This document shows, piece by piece, positions 9,358 to 17,221 of a stretch of 64,000 nucleotides of DNA; positions within the stretch are counted from its first letter, which is position 1, and every line of letters begins with the position of its first letter. Under the pieces are notes generated by a model. That model was not told the DNA's origin, made no database searches, and saw only the letters and a program-made list of their open reading frames with translations. Made by a program: the position numbers and the translations under genes. Source of the DNA: Asticcacaulis sp. AC466 (GTDB taxonomy: Bacteria > Pseudomonadota > Alphaproteobacteria > Caulobacterales > Caulobacteraceae); the NCBI RefSeq assembly GCF_000495815.1, contig NZ_AWGE01000012.1:156795-220794 (forward strand). Direction: 5' to 3'.

Positions 9358-11328
9358 CTATGCGGGGTTGTGTTTTCCCAGGAAGGCCATAGCCACCTTC
9401 ATCATTTCGATCCGCGACGACCCAACGGTCTCCCAGTGATCCTGGCCTTTGTAGGTAACGAATTCGACGGGCTTCCCAGCGCGTTTGAGGGCGCTTTCCA
9501 TGCGACGGCTTTGGTCGATGGGAACTACGGTGTCGTCCGTGCCATGTATCAGCAAAATCGGGCAACTGGCCTGAGCGGCCTGTTTGACCGGGGAAATCGC
9601 CTCCCAGCCCTTGGGGTCGCCCATGAAGCGCTTCCAGTACAGGACATTGGAACTGCTGCGGCTGTTGCTAAGTTCGGCAATGAACTCAACGAAGGTTTTT
9701 GGATCGCTGACGCCGGCGATGGCGACAGCGCAGCGGTAGATGCCTGGGTCGAGCGTCGCGCCCGCCAGGGCGGCATATCCGCCATAGGACGCGCCAAGGA
9801 TTGCCACACGTTTTGGATCGACCACGCCTTGCTTGATCAGGTCGCGGACACCATCGCTGAGGTCCGTCTGCATCTTGCGACCGAATTCACCGTGACCGGC
9901 TTCGACGAAATTGCTGCCGTAGCCGGAAGAACCGCGGAAATTGGGTTGCAAAACCGCATAGCCGCGCGAGGCGAGGGTTTGGGTCTGCCAGTCGAAATCG
10001 ATATAGTCGCGCGCTTGCGGGCCGCCGTGCGGCAGCACGATCAGCGGCAAGTTCTTGGCCTCACGCTTTGGCGGCAGGGTCAGATAGGCGTGTATCTGCA
10101 GGCCATCTGCGGCCTTATAGGTTATCGGCTTCTTTTGCGTGATCCATTCAACCGGCAGCTTCTCGTAGTTCTGACCGATGACCTCCAGATCGCCGGTGCT
10201 CAGATCGGCAAAATAAAAGCTTCCGGCGTCTTCGGGGCTTTCCACGTAGAGGATCATCTTGCGCGGATCTTCAGCAAAATCGGAGATCGCTACGCGGCAA
10301 TCTTCGCCCATCAGTTCGGGCAGAGCCGCCACCAGTTTTTTCAACAGGGGATCGGTATAATCGTAACCAATCCAGTCGTCTTGATGCGAGAAACCGGCCA
10401 GCCGTTTTGTAGTGGGATGGAAAAGCGGTGTCGTGCTGATATAGTCGCTGGTATCGAGCGACGGCCCGATCGTGCCGTCGGCGGAAATCTCATGATATTC
10501 GCCCTTCGATTCTCCGTTCGCAAAATAAACCACGACGGACGTGCCGTCGCGACCCAGCCCTTCGAGGGACGGATAGTTCAGAGCTTCCTTGACCCTGTAT
10601 ATCGACCTGAAACGCTCCGATTTTCCGCGGGGCGCGGTATTGTAGAAGAGGATCCATTCTTTTTTGCTATCGTTGAAATCGGAATAGGCGACAACGTAGC
10701 CGTCCGGCGCAATGACGAATCCTTCGGTATCGTTCGATCCTTCGTAGACAGGCAAGCCGATTGTGCGATCTAGAGCGAAACGGTAGAGGCAACGATTAAA
10801 GGCGCCATCCATCCGGTAGTTTGACGCCATGAGATTGACGACGCCATCAATCTTCACGCGATAAACGGGCCCTATGACTATGCCGTAGAAGTTGTCCAGT
10901 TTGTCGAACAGGGTGGTGATCTTGTTCGTCTTCAGATTGATTAACCGCGCCAGGCTGACTTCCTGTTTGTCGCCGGTGAATTGCGGAAGGGACGCCGTTC
11001 GTGAATCGCAAACCACAACTTGGTCTTCGTCCGCCCAGAAGAGATTGCGGATTTTGGCAGCCCCCAAATGGAGCGCTTTCGGTTTGCCGCCGGGCACATC
11101 AAAATAGATCAGCAACTTGTCGTCACCGGTCTGGCTGATGACAGCGACGCGCTTGCCGGCGGGCGACAGGGCGATATGGTCGACCATCGGTGACCCGGCA
11201 TACATCTCTATCGGCGGCGGGCCGGCGTTGACTGTGTCCTCTGCCCGGGCCAAGGGCGGCAGAAGGCTGAGCGCAGCGACGGAACCGGACAGGCGCAACA
11301 GGGCGCGGCGATCGAATAGTGGTGTCAT
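9358..11328 (-). CDS. S9 family peptidase, Tat-exported, copy 3 of 3
   Basis: 656 residues from MTPLFDRRALL; the frame continues to 11355, but the chosen ATG has a TGGGGGGTTAC ribosome binding site and places the twin-arginine motif (FDRRALLRLSG) at the N-terminus. The signal ends near PPLARAED. The peptidase domain contains LPHGGPQARDYIDFD, GASYGGYAALAG, HGTDDTVVPIDQSRRMES and TYKGQDHWET, so Ser-Asp-His is intact. Promoter-proximal gene of the tandem array; the 96 bp to the upstream miaA gene suggest it may have its own promoter or be read through from miaA. Confidence 0.91.
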   Translation of the reverse strand: MTPLFDRRALLRLSGSVAALSLLPPLARAEDTVNAGPPPIEMYAGSPMVDHIALSPAGKRVAVISQTGDDKLLIYFDVPGGKPKALHLGAAKIRNLFWADEDQVVVCDSRTASLPQFTGDKQEVSLARLINLKTNKITTLFDKLDNFYGIVIGPVYRVKIDGVVNLMASNYRMDGAFNRCLYRFALDRTIGLPVYEGSNDTEGFVIAPDGYVVAYSDFNDSKKEWILFYNTAPRGKSERFRSIYRVKEALNYPSLEGLGRDGTSVVVYFANGESKGEYHEISADGTIGPSLDTSDYISTTPLFHPTTKRLAGFSHQDDWIGYDYTDPLLKKLVAALPELMGEDCRVAISDFAEDPRKMILYVESPEDAGSFYFADLSTGDLEVIGQNYEKLPVEWITQKKPITYKAADGLQIHAYLTLPPKREAKNLPLIVLPHGGPQARDYIDFDWQTQTLASRGYAVLQPNFRGSSGYGSNFVEAGHGEFGRKMQTDLSDGVRDLIKQGVVDPKRVAILGASYGGYAALAGATLDPGIYRCAVAIAGVSDPKTFVEFIAELSNSRSSSNVLYWKRFMGDPKGWEAISPVKQAAQASCPILLIHGTDDTVVPIDQSRRMESALKRAGKPVEFVTYKGQDHWETVGSSRIEMMKVAMAFLGKHNPA

Positions 11329-11424
11329 GTAACCCCCCACAGGCATTTCTCCCATGGCTATAATGTTCGCGTCAGGCGCGCAAGGGGATAAACCTGCAAG
11401 ATGTGGGCGAAACGGGAATAAGCG

Positions 11425-12282
11425 TCAAAACTGGTTGCGAAACCAGGTCGACTGCCGCTTGGCGTAGTTACGCGTTTTTTGCTGCGCCAGGGTGAGGGCG
11501 TCGTCCCTTGACATGTCGCCATTGAGGTAAGCGACGCATTCGGCCAGCCCCAGGACACGCATGATGGGCCATCCGGGTTCGAGTCCCTTGGTCAACAGGG
11601 CGCGAACCTCGTCGAGCGCGCCGTGATCGAGCATAAGCCGCAGGCGACGGTCGCACCTTTCATAAAGCCAGTCGCGATCGGGCTGTAATATGTCCAGCAC
11701 ATAGGAGTCTTGGGGGAGCTCCGGCGTCGTCCGAGCCTGCCAGTCGGACAGGGACCGGCCGGTTTGCAGCCAGACCTCATAGGCGCGCGCCAGTCTTTGC
11801 TGGTCGTTCGGCATAATGCGCGCCTCTGATTGTGGATCGTGGGTTTTCAGGATGGCCCGGAGCTCGGCTTCGCCCATCTCGGAATAGGCCGCGCGCGCCG
11901 TCGCGCGGATATCGTCGGTAATATCTGGAATCTCAGCCAGACCGAAGACCAATGAATTGAAATAAAGCCCCGTCCCGCCGACAATGCACAGCGGCGGGCC
12001 GCCATTCAGCGCATCGGTGATGTGGGGGCGCGCCGCCCTCAGCCAGTCCCCGGTCGACCACTGGGCCTGGGGCGCCAGGTGGCCATAGAGATAATGTGGT
12101 GCGCGCGCCATGTCGTTAGCGTCCGGCCGCGCCGTCAGGATCGGCACGTCGACGTATAGTTGCATGGAATCGGCATTGAGGATTGCCCCGCCTGTCCGTT
12201 CGGCCCAGTCCAAAGCCTTGGCCGACTTGCCCGATGCGGTCGGGCCGGCGAGGAGATATAGGGGGCGGTCGAATTCGGGCAT
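11425..12282 (-). CDS. miaA: tRNA dimethylallyltransferase
   Basis: 285 residues. It transfers a dimethylallyl group to A37 of tRNAs reading UNN codons. The P-loop AGPTASGKSAKALD is at residues 12-25, followed by the family signatures LNADSMQLYVDVPILTARP and PHYLYGHLAP, GGTGLYFNSLVFGLAEIP in the middle, and the C-terminal LGLAECVAYLNG...QQKTRNYAKRQSTWFRNQF typical of MiaA. It is a little shorter than the usual 300-315, mostly at the C-terminus. Divergent from mrp, separated by about 64 bp. Confidence 0.96.
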   Translation of the reverse strand: MPEFDRPLYLLAGPTASGKSAKALDWAERTGGAILNADSMQLYVDVPILTARPDANDMARAPHYLYGHLAPQAQWSTGDWLRAARPHITDALNGGPPLCIVGGTGLYFNSLVFGLAEIPDITDDIRATARAAYSEMGEAELRAILKTHDPQSEARIMPNDQQRLARAYEVWLQTGRSLSDWQARTTPELPQDSYVLDILQPDRDWLYERCDRRLRLMLDHGALDEVRALLTKGLEPGWPIMRVLGLAECVAYLNGDMSRDDALTLAQQKTRNYAKRQSTWFRNQF

Positions 12283-12346
12283 TTAGGACTTTAACTGGCG
12301 GCGCTTAGCGCCTATGTGGAGCCCAGCTTTTCTAGGAGGTTCGTCC

Positions 12347-13450
12347 GTGCTTGACAAGGAAACCGTGCTCGCCGCGTTGAATACCATCATCGATCCGATG
12401 AGCGGGCAGGGGCTGTCTGACGCCGGCATGGTGCGCGCCCTGATCGTGTCGCCCGAACGGGTCGGCTTCATGCTGGAAGTGCCGCAGGACAGGGTCACGC
12501 AGTATGGCCCGGTTCGTCTGGCGTCCGAGAAGCTTTTGGCCCGGCTTGAGGGCGTCACCAAGGCCCAGGTCGTGCTGACCGCCGAAATGGCGCCCAATCC
12601 CCAACCGCAAAAGCAGGCTTCGGCCAAGCTGTCGGAACGGGCGGTCGAAGATAGCCGCCCCAAGGCGCCCGTTGCCGGTGTGCGTCCCAATCATGTGAAA
12701 AAAGTCATCGTTGTGGGCTCCGGAAAGGGCGGCGTCGGCAAATCGACCGTGTCGCTGGGGCTCGCGCTCGGCCTGCGCGCGCTGGGTCTGCGCGTCGGTT
12801 TCCTGGATGCCGACATCTATGGCCCCTCGGCGCCGGTCATGCTGGGGGTTCGCAAACCGCCGGAGTTCGGCGATGACAAGCTGATGGTGCCGCCGGAGGT
12901 CTTCGGCCTTAAGGTCAACTCGGTCGGTTTTCTCGTCGATCCGGATCAGGCCATGATATGGCGCGGCCCCATGGCCTCTCAGGCCCTGACGCAGTTGCTG
13001 ACCCAGACGCGCTGGGGCACGGCCGAAGCCCCGCTCGATGTGCTGGTGGTTGACTTGCCGCCGGGCACGGGCGACGTGCAATTGACCCTGACCCAGAAAA
13101 CGCTGATCGATGGCGCAGTGGTGGTGTCTACGCCGCAAGAGATGGCGCTAGCCGATGCGCGCCGTGCCGTGACTCTGTTCGGCAAGACAGCTATTCCGGT
13201 TTTGGGCGTCATTGAGAATATGGCCTATTTTGTCGGCCCGGACGGTGCGGAACTGGAAATATTCGGCCGCGGCGGCGCGCAAAAAATGGCCGGCGCGCTG
13301 AAGGTGCCGTTCCTCGGCGATGTGCCGCTCGATCCGGCGCTGCGCAAGGGTTGCGACGACGGGCGGCCCTTCACGGCCGCCGAGCCGGACAGCGAGATGG
13401 CGACGCGTTTCAAGATTATCGCCGAGCGGGTTCTGGCCGAATTAAAATAA
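12347..13450 (+). CDS. Mrp/NBP35-family iron-sulfur carrier ATPase
   Basis: 367 residues from a GTG start. AGGAGG at 12334-12339 is 7 bp before this GTG and decides the start over the upstream ATG at 12314. N-terminal MIP18/DUF59 domain (about residues 1-75), a short linker, then the P-loop ATPase: VGSGKGGVGKSTVS with the deviant Walker A lysines, DADIYGPSAPVMLG, and DLPPGTGDVQLTLTQ. The family carries Fe-S clusters to apoproteins. The C-terminal CxxC found in many Mrp proteins is absent here (ENMAYFVGPDGAELEIFGRGG), which I recall as common in alphaproteobacterial members. Monocistronic between miaA and an OYE gene. Confidence 0.93.
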   Translation: MLDKETVLAALNTIIDPMSGQGLSDAGMVRALIVSPERVGFMLEVPQDRVTQYGPVRLASEKLLARLEGVTKAQVVLTAEMAPNPQPQKQASAKLSERAVEDSRPKAPVAGVRPNHVKKVIVVGSGKGGVGKSTVSLGLALGLRALGLRVGFLDADIYGPSAPVMLGVRKPPEFGDDKLMVPPEVFGLKVNSVGFLVDPDQAMIWRGPMASQALTQLLTQTRWGTAEAPLDVLVVDLPPGTGDVQLTLTQKTLIDGAVVVSTPQEMALADARRAVTLFGKTAIPVLGVIENMAYFVGPDGAELEIFGRGGAQKMAGALKVPFLGDVPLDPALRKGCDDGRPFTAAEPDSEMATRFKIIAERVLAELK

Positions 13451-13496
13451 ACAGGACGCGGCGGGCCATATCCACAGGGCGACGCCTTGTCACTTC

Positions 13497-13525
13497 GGTT
13501 ACCGTAACCATATCTGCGACAGATA
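13497..13525. promoter_or_regulatory. Two adjacent palindromes in front of the OYE gene
   Basis: GGTTAC-C-GTAACC (13497-13509) directly followed by TATCTG-CGA-CAGATA (13511-13525), both perfect, ending 16 bp before the OYE start codon. They resemble binding sites for dimeric regulators, and OYE genes are often under TetR, LysR or similar control. No regulator gene is adjacent. Confidence 0.45.
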
Positions 13526-13541
13526 CACTCCGGAGCGCCCC

Positions 13542-14636
13542 ATGTCGTTGGATACCCTGTTTTCCCCGTTTGCCTTAAAATCGCTGAGCCTGCCGAACCG
13601 CATCGTCATGGCACCCATGACGCGCAATTTTTCACCGGGCGGGGTGCCGAACCAGGCGGTTGCCGACTATTACGAGCGCCGCGCCGAACACAATGTCGGG
13701 CTGATCCTGACCGAAGGCACGGTTATTGAGCGGCCGGCCTCCAAGAACGAAGCCAATATTCCCAATTTCTACGGCGACGCGCTGGACGGCTGGGCCAAGG
13801 TCGTAGCGGCTGTTCACGCCAAGGGTGGCAAGATCGCGCCGCAAATCTGGCATACCGGGGCCGTTCTGGGGGGCGACGCGGGCTATCGTCCGACGCCGAT
13901 GGATATGCCATCGGGGATCGCCCTCGACGGCAAAACGGTCGCTAAGCCGATGTCGGATGCCGATATTGCCGATACAATCGCGGCCTTCGCGGCCGCCGCC
14001 GGCAACGCCAAGCGGCTTGGTTTCGACGCCATCGAATTGCATGGCGCGCACGGCTATCTGATCGACGAATTCTTCTGGTCCCTGACCAACAAACGCGACG
14101 ATGCCTGGGGCGGCGAAACGGTCGGTGAGCGCACGCGCTTCGCTGCTGCCATCCTGAAGGCGTGCCGTGCTGCCGTCGGTCCGGATTTCCCCATCATTAT
14201 CCGCCTGTCGCAATGGAAGGGCGGCGTTTTCGACGCCAAGATCGCCTACACGCCCGCTGAAATGGAAGCCTGGCTGAAACCGTTGGTCGATGCCGGCGCG
14301 GACATCCTGCACTGCTCGCAGCGTCGTTTCTGGGAGCCGGAATTCGACGGGTCGGACCTGAACTTCGCCGGTTGGGCCAAGAAGTTGACGGGTGTGCCCA
14401 CCATCACGGTCGGCAGTGTCGGCCTGTCGGGCGAATTCATTGCCGGTTTCGGCGGCGAAGCCTCCCATTCCGTTGCCATCGACGAGGTGCTGAGACGCCT
14501 CGATCGCGGGGATTTCGATCTGGTGGCCGTTGGCCGCGCCATCCTGTCCGATCCGGAATGGGTGGAAAAGATCCGCAGTGGTCGTGGCGAAGAGGCGCGG
14601 GGCTTTAACCGTGCGTTGCTGGGCGAACTGTTTTAA
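13542..14636 (+). CDS. Old Yellow Enzyme family NADH:flavin oxidoreductase
   Basis: 364 residues, the normal length for FMN-containing ene-reductases of the NemA/xenobiotic reductase type. Hallmarks: SLPNRIVMAPMTRNF at the N-terminus, IAPQIWHTGA, ELHGAHGYLIDEFFW with the substrate-binding His pair, NKRDDAWGGE, FPIIIRLSQWKG, and the FMN-phosphate region TITVGSVGLSGEF and LVAVGRAILSDPEWVEKIR. It reduces activated C=C bonds of enones or detoxifies electrophiles using NAD(P)H. It is a single-gene unit with palindromic sites upstream and a terminator downstream. The physiological substrate is unknown. Confidence 0.92.
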   Translation: MSLDTLFSPFALKSLSLPNRIVMAPMTRNFSPGGVPNQAVADYYERRAEHNVGLILTEGTVIERPASKNEANIPNFYGDALDGWAKVVAAVHAKGGKIAPQIWHTGAVLGGDAGYRPTPMDMPSGIALDGKTVAKPMSDADIADTIAAFAAAAGNAKRLGFDAIELHGAHGYLIDEFFWSLTNKRDDAWGGETVGERTRFAAAILKACRAAVGPDFPIIIRLSQWKGGVFDAKIAYTPAEMEAWLKPLVDAGADILHCSQRRFWEPEFDGSDLNFAGWAKKLTGVPTITVGSVGLSGEFIAGFGGEASHSVAIDEVLRRLDRGDFDLVAVGRAILSDPEWVEKIRSGRGEEARGFNRALLGELF

Positions 14637-14648
14637 TTTGGGTTAGCG

Positions 14649-14678
14649 GCTTCCCCCGTCACGCCGTGCGGGGGAAGC
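14649..14678. terminator. Bidirectional intrinsic terminator between OYE gene and folA
   Basis: Arms GCTTCCCCCG and CGGGGGAAGC around a 10-nt loop, with AATTTTATAAT on one side and an A/T-rich TTTTAATTTGG stretch on the other. It separates two convergent genes. Confidence 0.85.
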
Positions 14679-14726
14679 AATTTTATAATCCCCGGTTCGT
14701 AATCCTGCTCTGAAGCCTGCCTTGGT

Positions 14727-15248
14727 TTATTTCACGCGGTCGTAAATTGTCAGCGTGAAGTCGAAATCGTCGTTTTCCGTTTTTTGGAAAGCCTCTTGCG
14801 AGGTGACGCGCCAGACGGCCGGGTCAATGGCGGGGAAGTGGGCGTCGCCCTCCACGTCGGCGTGGACATGGCTGACATAGAGCCGGTCGGCCTTGGCCAG
14901 GGTCTGTTCATAGACATTGGCCCCGCCGATGACGCACACTTCGTCTGCCCCATCGTCCGCCGCGTGTTCGCGCGCGATGTCGAGCGCCTCAAATAAGGTT
15001 TCGCAGATAATCCCGCCGACCGCTTCCATCTTTGGGTCGCGGCTAAGCACAATGTTCAACCGGCCGGGCAGGGGCTTTTTCGGCAGGGAGTCCCAGGTGG
15101 TCGATCCCATGATGATCGGCTTGAACTGGGTGATTTCCTTGAAGCGCTTCAGATCCGAGCGCAGATGCCACGGCAGGCCGCCCGCCTTGCCAATCACGCC
15201 GTTGTTGCTCATGGCCACGACGATAGCCAGCCTGACCTTCGCCATCAT
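14727..15248 (-). CDS. folA: Dihydrofolate reductase
   Basis: 173 residues. It reduces dihydrofolate to tetrahydrofolate with NADPH, regenerating the cofactor consumed by thymidylate synthase. Signatures: [32 protein letters not shown] (the WH-L-R-D-L-K-F pattern with the catalytic Asp), [12 protein letters not shown] and [12 protein letters not shown]. The start ATG overlaps the thyA stop (ATGA), so folA is translationally coupled to thyA; a second ATG follows immediately. Both enzymes of the thymidylate cycle are thus made from one transcript. Confidence 0.96.
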   Translation of the reverse strand: MMAKVRLAIVVAMSNNGVIGKAGGLPWHLRSDLKRFKEITQFKPIIMGSTTWDSLPKKPLPGRLNIVLSRDPKMEAVGGIICETLFEALDIAREHAADDGADEVCVIGGANVYEQTLAKADRLYVSHVHADVEGDAHFPAIDPAVWRVTSQEAFQKTENDDFDFTLTIYDRVK

Positions 15249-16066
15249 ACCGCGACCGGCGCTTTCAACGCACCGTGCGACTGATAGTTTTCGATGGCGA
15301 AATCGGCATAGTCAAAGCCGAACAGGTCGGTCTTTGGCGCCATAACCAGTTTCGGAAAAGCGAAAGGCGTGCGTTCCAGCTGCGTCCTGGCCTGTTCAAC
15401 ATGGTTGGCATACAGATGGACGTCGCCGAAGCTGTGGACGAAATCGCCGACTTCCAGTCCCGCCGCCTGGGCCACCATATGGGTCAGCAGCGCATAGGAG
15501 GCTATGTTAAACGGCACGCCCAGGAAGATATCGGCCGAGCGCTGGTAAAGCTGGCACGACAACCGGCCCTTTCCGTTGTCGCCGGGCGCAACGAAAAACT
15601 GGAACAGGCAGTGGCACGGCGGCAGTGCCATGTCGTCCACCTCGGCCGGGTTCCAGGCGGAAATGACGTGGCGGCGCGAATAGGGATTGGTTTTCAGATT
15701 TTCCAGCAGGGCTGTCATCTGGTCGATACTGCGGCCGTCCGGCGCGGCCCATGACCGCCATTGCTTGCCATAGACCGGGCCCAGGTCGCCGTTTTCATCG
15801 GCCCATTCGTCCCAGATGGTTACGCCGTGATCGTGCAGGTATTTGACATTGGTGTCGCCACGCAGGAACCACAGAAGCTCGACCGCGATCGATTTGAAAT
15901 GCACCTTTTTTGTCGTGAGAAGCGGAAAGCCCTTGGACAGATCGAAGCGGATCTGACGCCCGAACAGCCCGGTCGTCCCCGTTCCCGTGCGGTCCGTCCG
16001 CGTCACGCCATGATCCATGATATCGCGGACAAGATTGAGATACTGGTATTCGGGGTGATCAAACAT
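15245..16066 (-). CDS. thyA: Thymidylate synthase
   Basis: 273 residues, close to the E. coli length. It methylates dUMP to dTMP using methylenetetrahydrofolate. [19 protein letters not shown] lies at the N-terminus; the catalytic Cys151 is in [34 protein letters not shown] and [14 protein letters not shown] follow. The start is preceded by TAAGGT. It is first in the thyA-folA operon and divergent from the KARI-like gene, with only 52 bp between starts. Confidence 0.97.
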   Translation of the reverse strand: MFDHPEYQYLNLVRDIMDHGVTRTDRTGTGTTGLFGRQIRFDLSKGFPLLTTKKVHFKSIAVELLWFLRGDTNVKYLHDHGVTIWDEWADENGDLGPVYGKQWRSWAAPDGRSIDQMTALLENLKTNPYSRRHVISAWNPAEVDDMALPPCHCLFQFFVAPGDNGKGRLSCQLYQRSADIFLGVPFNIASYALLTHMVAQAAGLEVGDFVHSFGDVHLYANHVEQARTQLERTPFAFPKLVMAPKTDLFGFDYADFAIENYQSHGALKAPVAV

Positions 16067-16118
16067 GGATTATACCGACCTTACGATTCTGTTCGAGTAT
16101 AGCTAAGGTCAGTCGCCA

Positions 16119-17120
16119 ATGCCATTGCCATTACCCGTTTATCACGACCGCGATTGCGATCTGTCTATTATCCGCACCGCCAGGGTTCTGGTCATCGGTT
16201 ATGGCAGTCAAGGCCGCACCCAGGCGCTCAATGCCCGCGATTCGGGCGTAAGCCAGATCAAGGTGGCGTTGAAGCCCGAGTCGAAAACGCGGGTAAAGGC
16301 CGAAGCCGATGGTTTCGAGGTTGTAACGGTAGCCGATGGGGTGGCGTGGGCCGACGTGATGGTGGTCCTGACCTCGGACGAGGCGCACCAGAAACTGTTT
16401 GCCGAAGAGATGGCGCCGCATCTGCGCGCCGGTCAGGCCCTGGTCTTCGCCCACGGTTTGTCATGCAATTTTGGGCTCGTCGTGCCGCCCGCCGATGTCG
16501 ATGTCCTGCTGGTCTCGCCCAAGGGCATCGGTCCGCGCATCCGCGACATCTATGTGGCGGGCGAAGGGGTATTTTGCCTGTTCGCCGTCCAGCAGGATGC
16601 CACGGGTAAGGCCAGGGCTCTGGGCCTCAGCTTTGCTGCGGCGCTGGGCTGTGGGCGCAAAGGCATATTCGAGACCACGATGAAGGCCGAATGCGAAAGC
16701 GACCTGTTCGGTGAGCAGGTGGTGCTGTGCGGGGGCACGCGCGAACTGGTCACAACGGGTTTTCAGACCCTGGTCGATGCTGGCTATCCGCCGGAGGTGG
16801 CCTGGTTCGAAACCTGCTACGAGCTCAAGCTGGTCGTCGATCTGCTTTGGGAACTGGGCATGTCGGGCGGTTTCGAAAAGATCAGCAATACGGCGGAATA
16901 CGGCGCCTATCTGACCGGTCCCCGCGTGATCAACGCCGCCAGCCGTGAAGCGATGCAAGGCGTTTTGAAAGACGTCCAGTCGGGCGACTTCGTGCGGCAA
17001 TTGATGCGCGATTACGACGCGGGCAGTCCTGATTTGCTTGGCCGGCGCGCGGCCCTGAAAGACAACCGGCTCGATGAGACCAAACGGTATCTCGATGGCG
17101 TGGCGAATGCGGCTAGGTAA
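16119..17120 (+). CDS. Divergent ketol-acid reductoisomerase-like protein
   Basis: 333 residues, the length of class I KARI (IlvC). The Rossmann motif is GYGSQG, but the next residues are RTQALNARDSG where IlvC has HAHALNLRDSG. The active-site Lys and Mg ligands are kept (SPKGIGP, and KAECESDLFGEQ with Asp/Glu), as are CGG-ELV and SNTAEYGAYLTGPRVI. The loops around them differ: SPKGIGPRIRD where IlvC has PKGPGHTVR, and GEGVFCLFAVQQD where IlvC has G-G-G-P. No ilvB/ilvN/ilvH is nearby. It is either a secondary KARI or an enzyme with a changed substrate; the canonical branched-chain biosynthetic enzyme is probably encoded elsewhere (inference). Confidence 0.78.
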   Translation: MPLPLPVYHDRDCDLSIIRTARVLVIGYGSQGRTQALNARDSGVSQIKVALKPESKTRVKAEADGFEVVTVADGVAWADVMVVLTSDEAHQKLFAEEMAPHLRAGQALVFAHGLSCNFGLVVPPADVDVLLVSPKGIGPRIRDIYVAGEGVFCLFAVQQDATGKARALGLSFAAALGCGRKGIFETTMKAECESDLFGEQVVLCGGTRELVTTGFQTLVDAGYPPEVAWFETCYELKLVVDLLWELGMSGGFEKISNTAEYGAYLTGPRVINAASREAMQGVLKDVQSGDFVRQLMRDYDAGSPDLLGRRAALKDNRLDETKRYLDGVANAAR

Positions 17121-17150
17121 CCTGCCTTCAGCTAACCTGCTTTGTTACCT

Positions 17151-17176
17151 ATACCGCCCCACAGGTGGGGCGGTAT
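17151..17176. other. GC-rich hairpin between the KARI-like and acyltransferase genes
   Basis: Perfect 12-bp arms ATACCGCCCCAC and GTGGGGCGGTAT separated by AG. There is no T-run on either side, so it is not a classical terminator. It lies 31 bp after the KARI-like stop and 46 bp before the next start. Confidence 0.6.
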
Positions 17177-17221
17177 GAAGAGGAAGATGCCAGACTGTGC
17201 ATATGTGCTGGTGAGGGGCTT

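Noticed and set aside
9370..10773. 467-residue plus-strand ORF opposite the third S9 peptidase
   Set aside because: Antisense shadow caused by codon bias; no ribosome binding site or motifs.
16077..16110. GACCTTA-N20-TAAGGTC inverted repeat between thyA and the KARI-like gene
   Set aside because: Each arm is simply the TAAGGT ribosome binding site of one of the two divergent genes, so the symmetry is explained.
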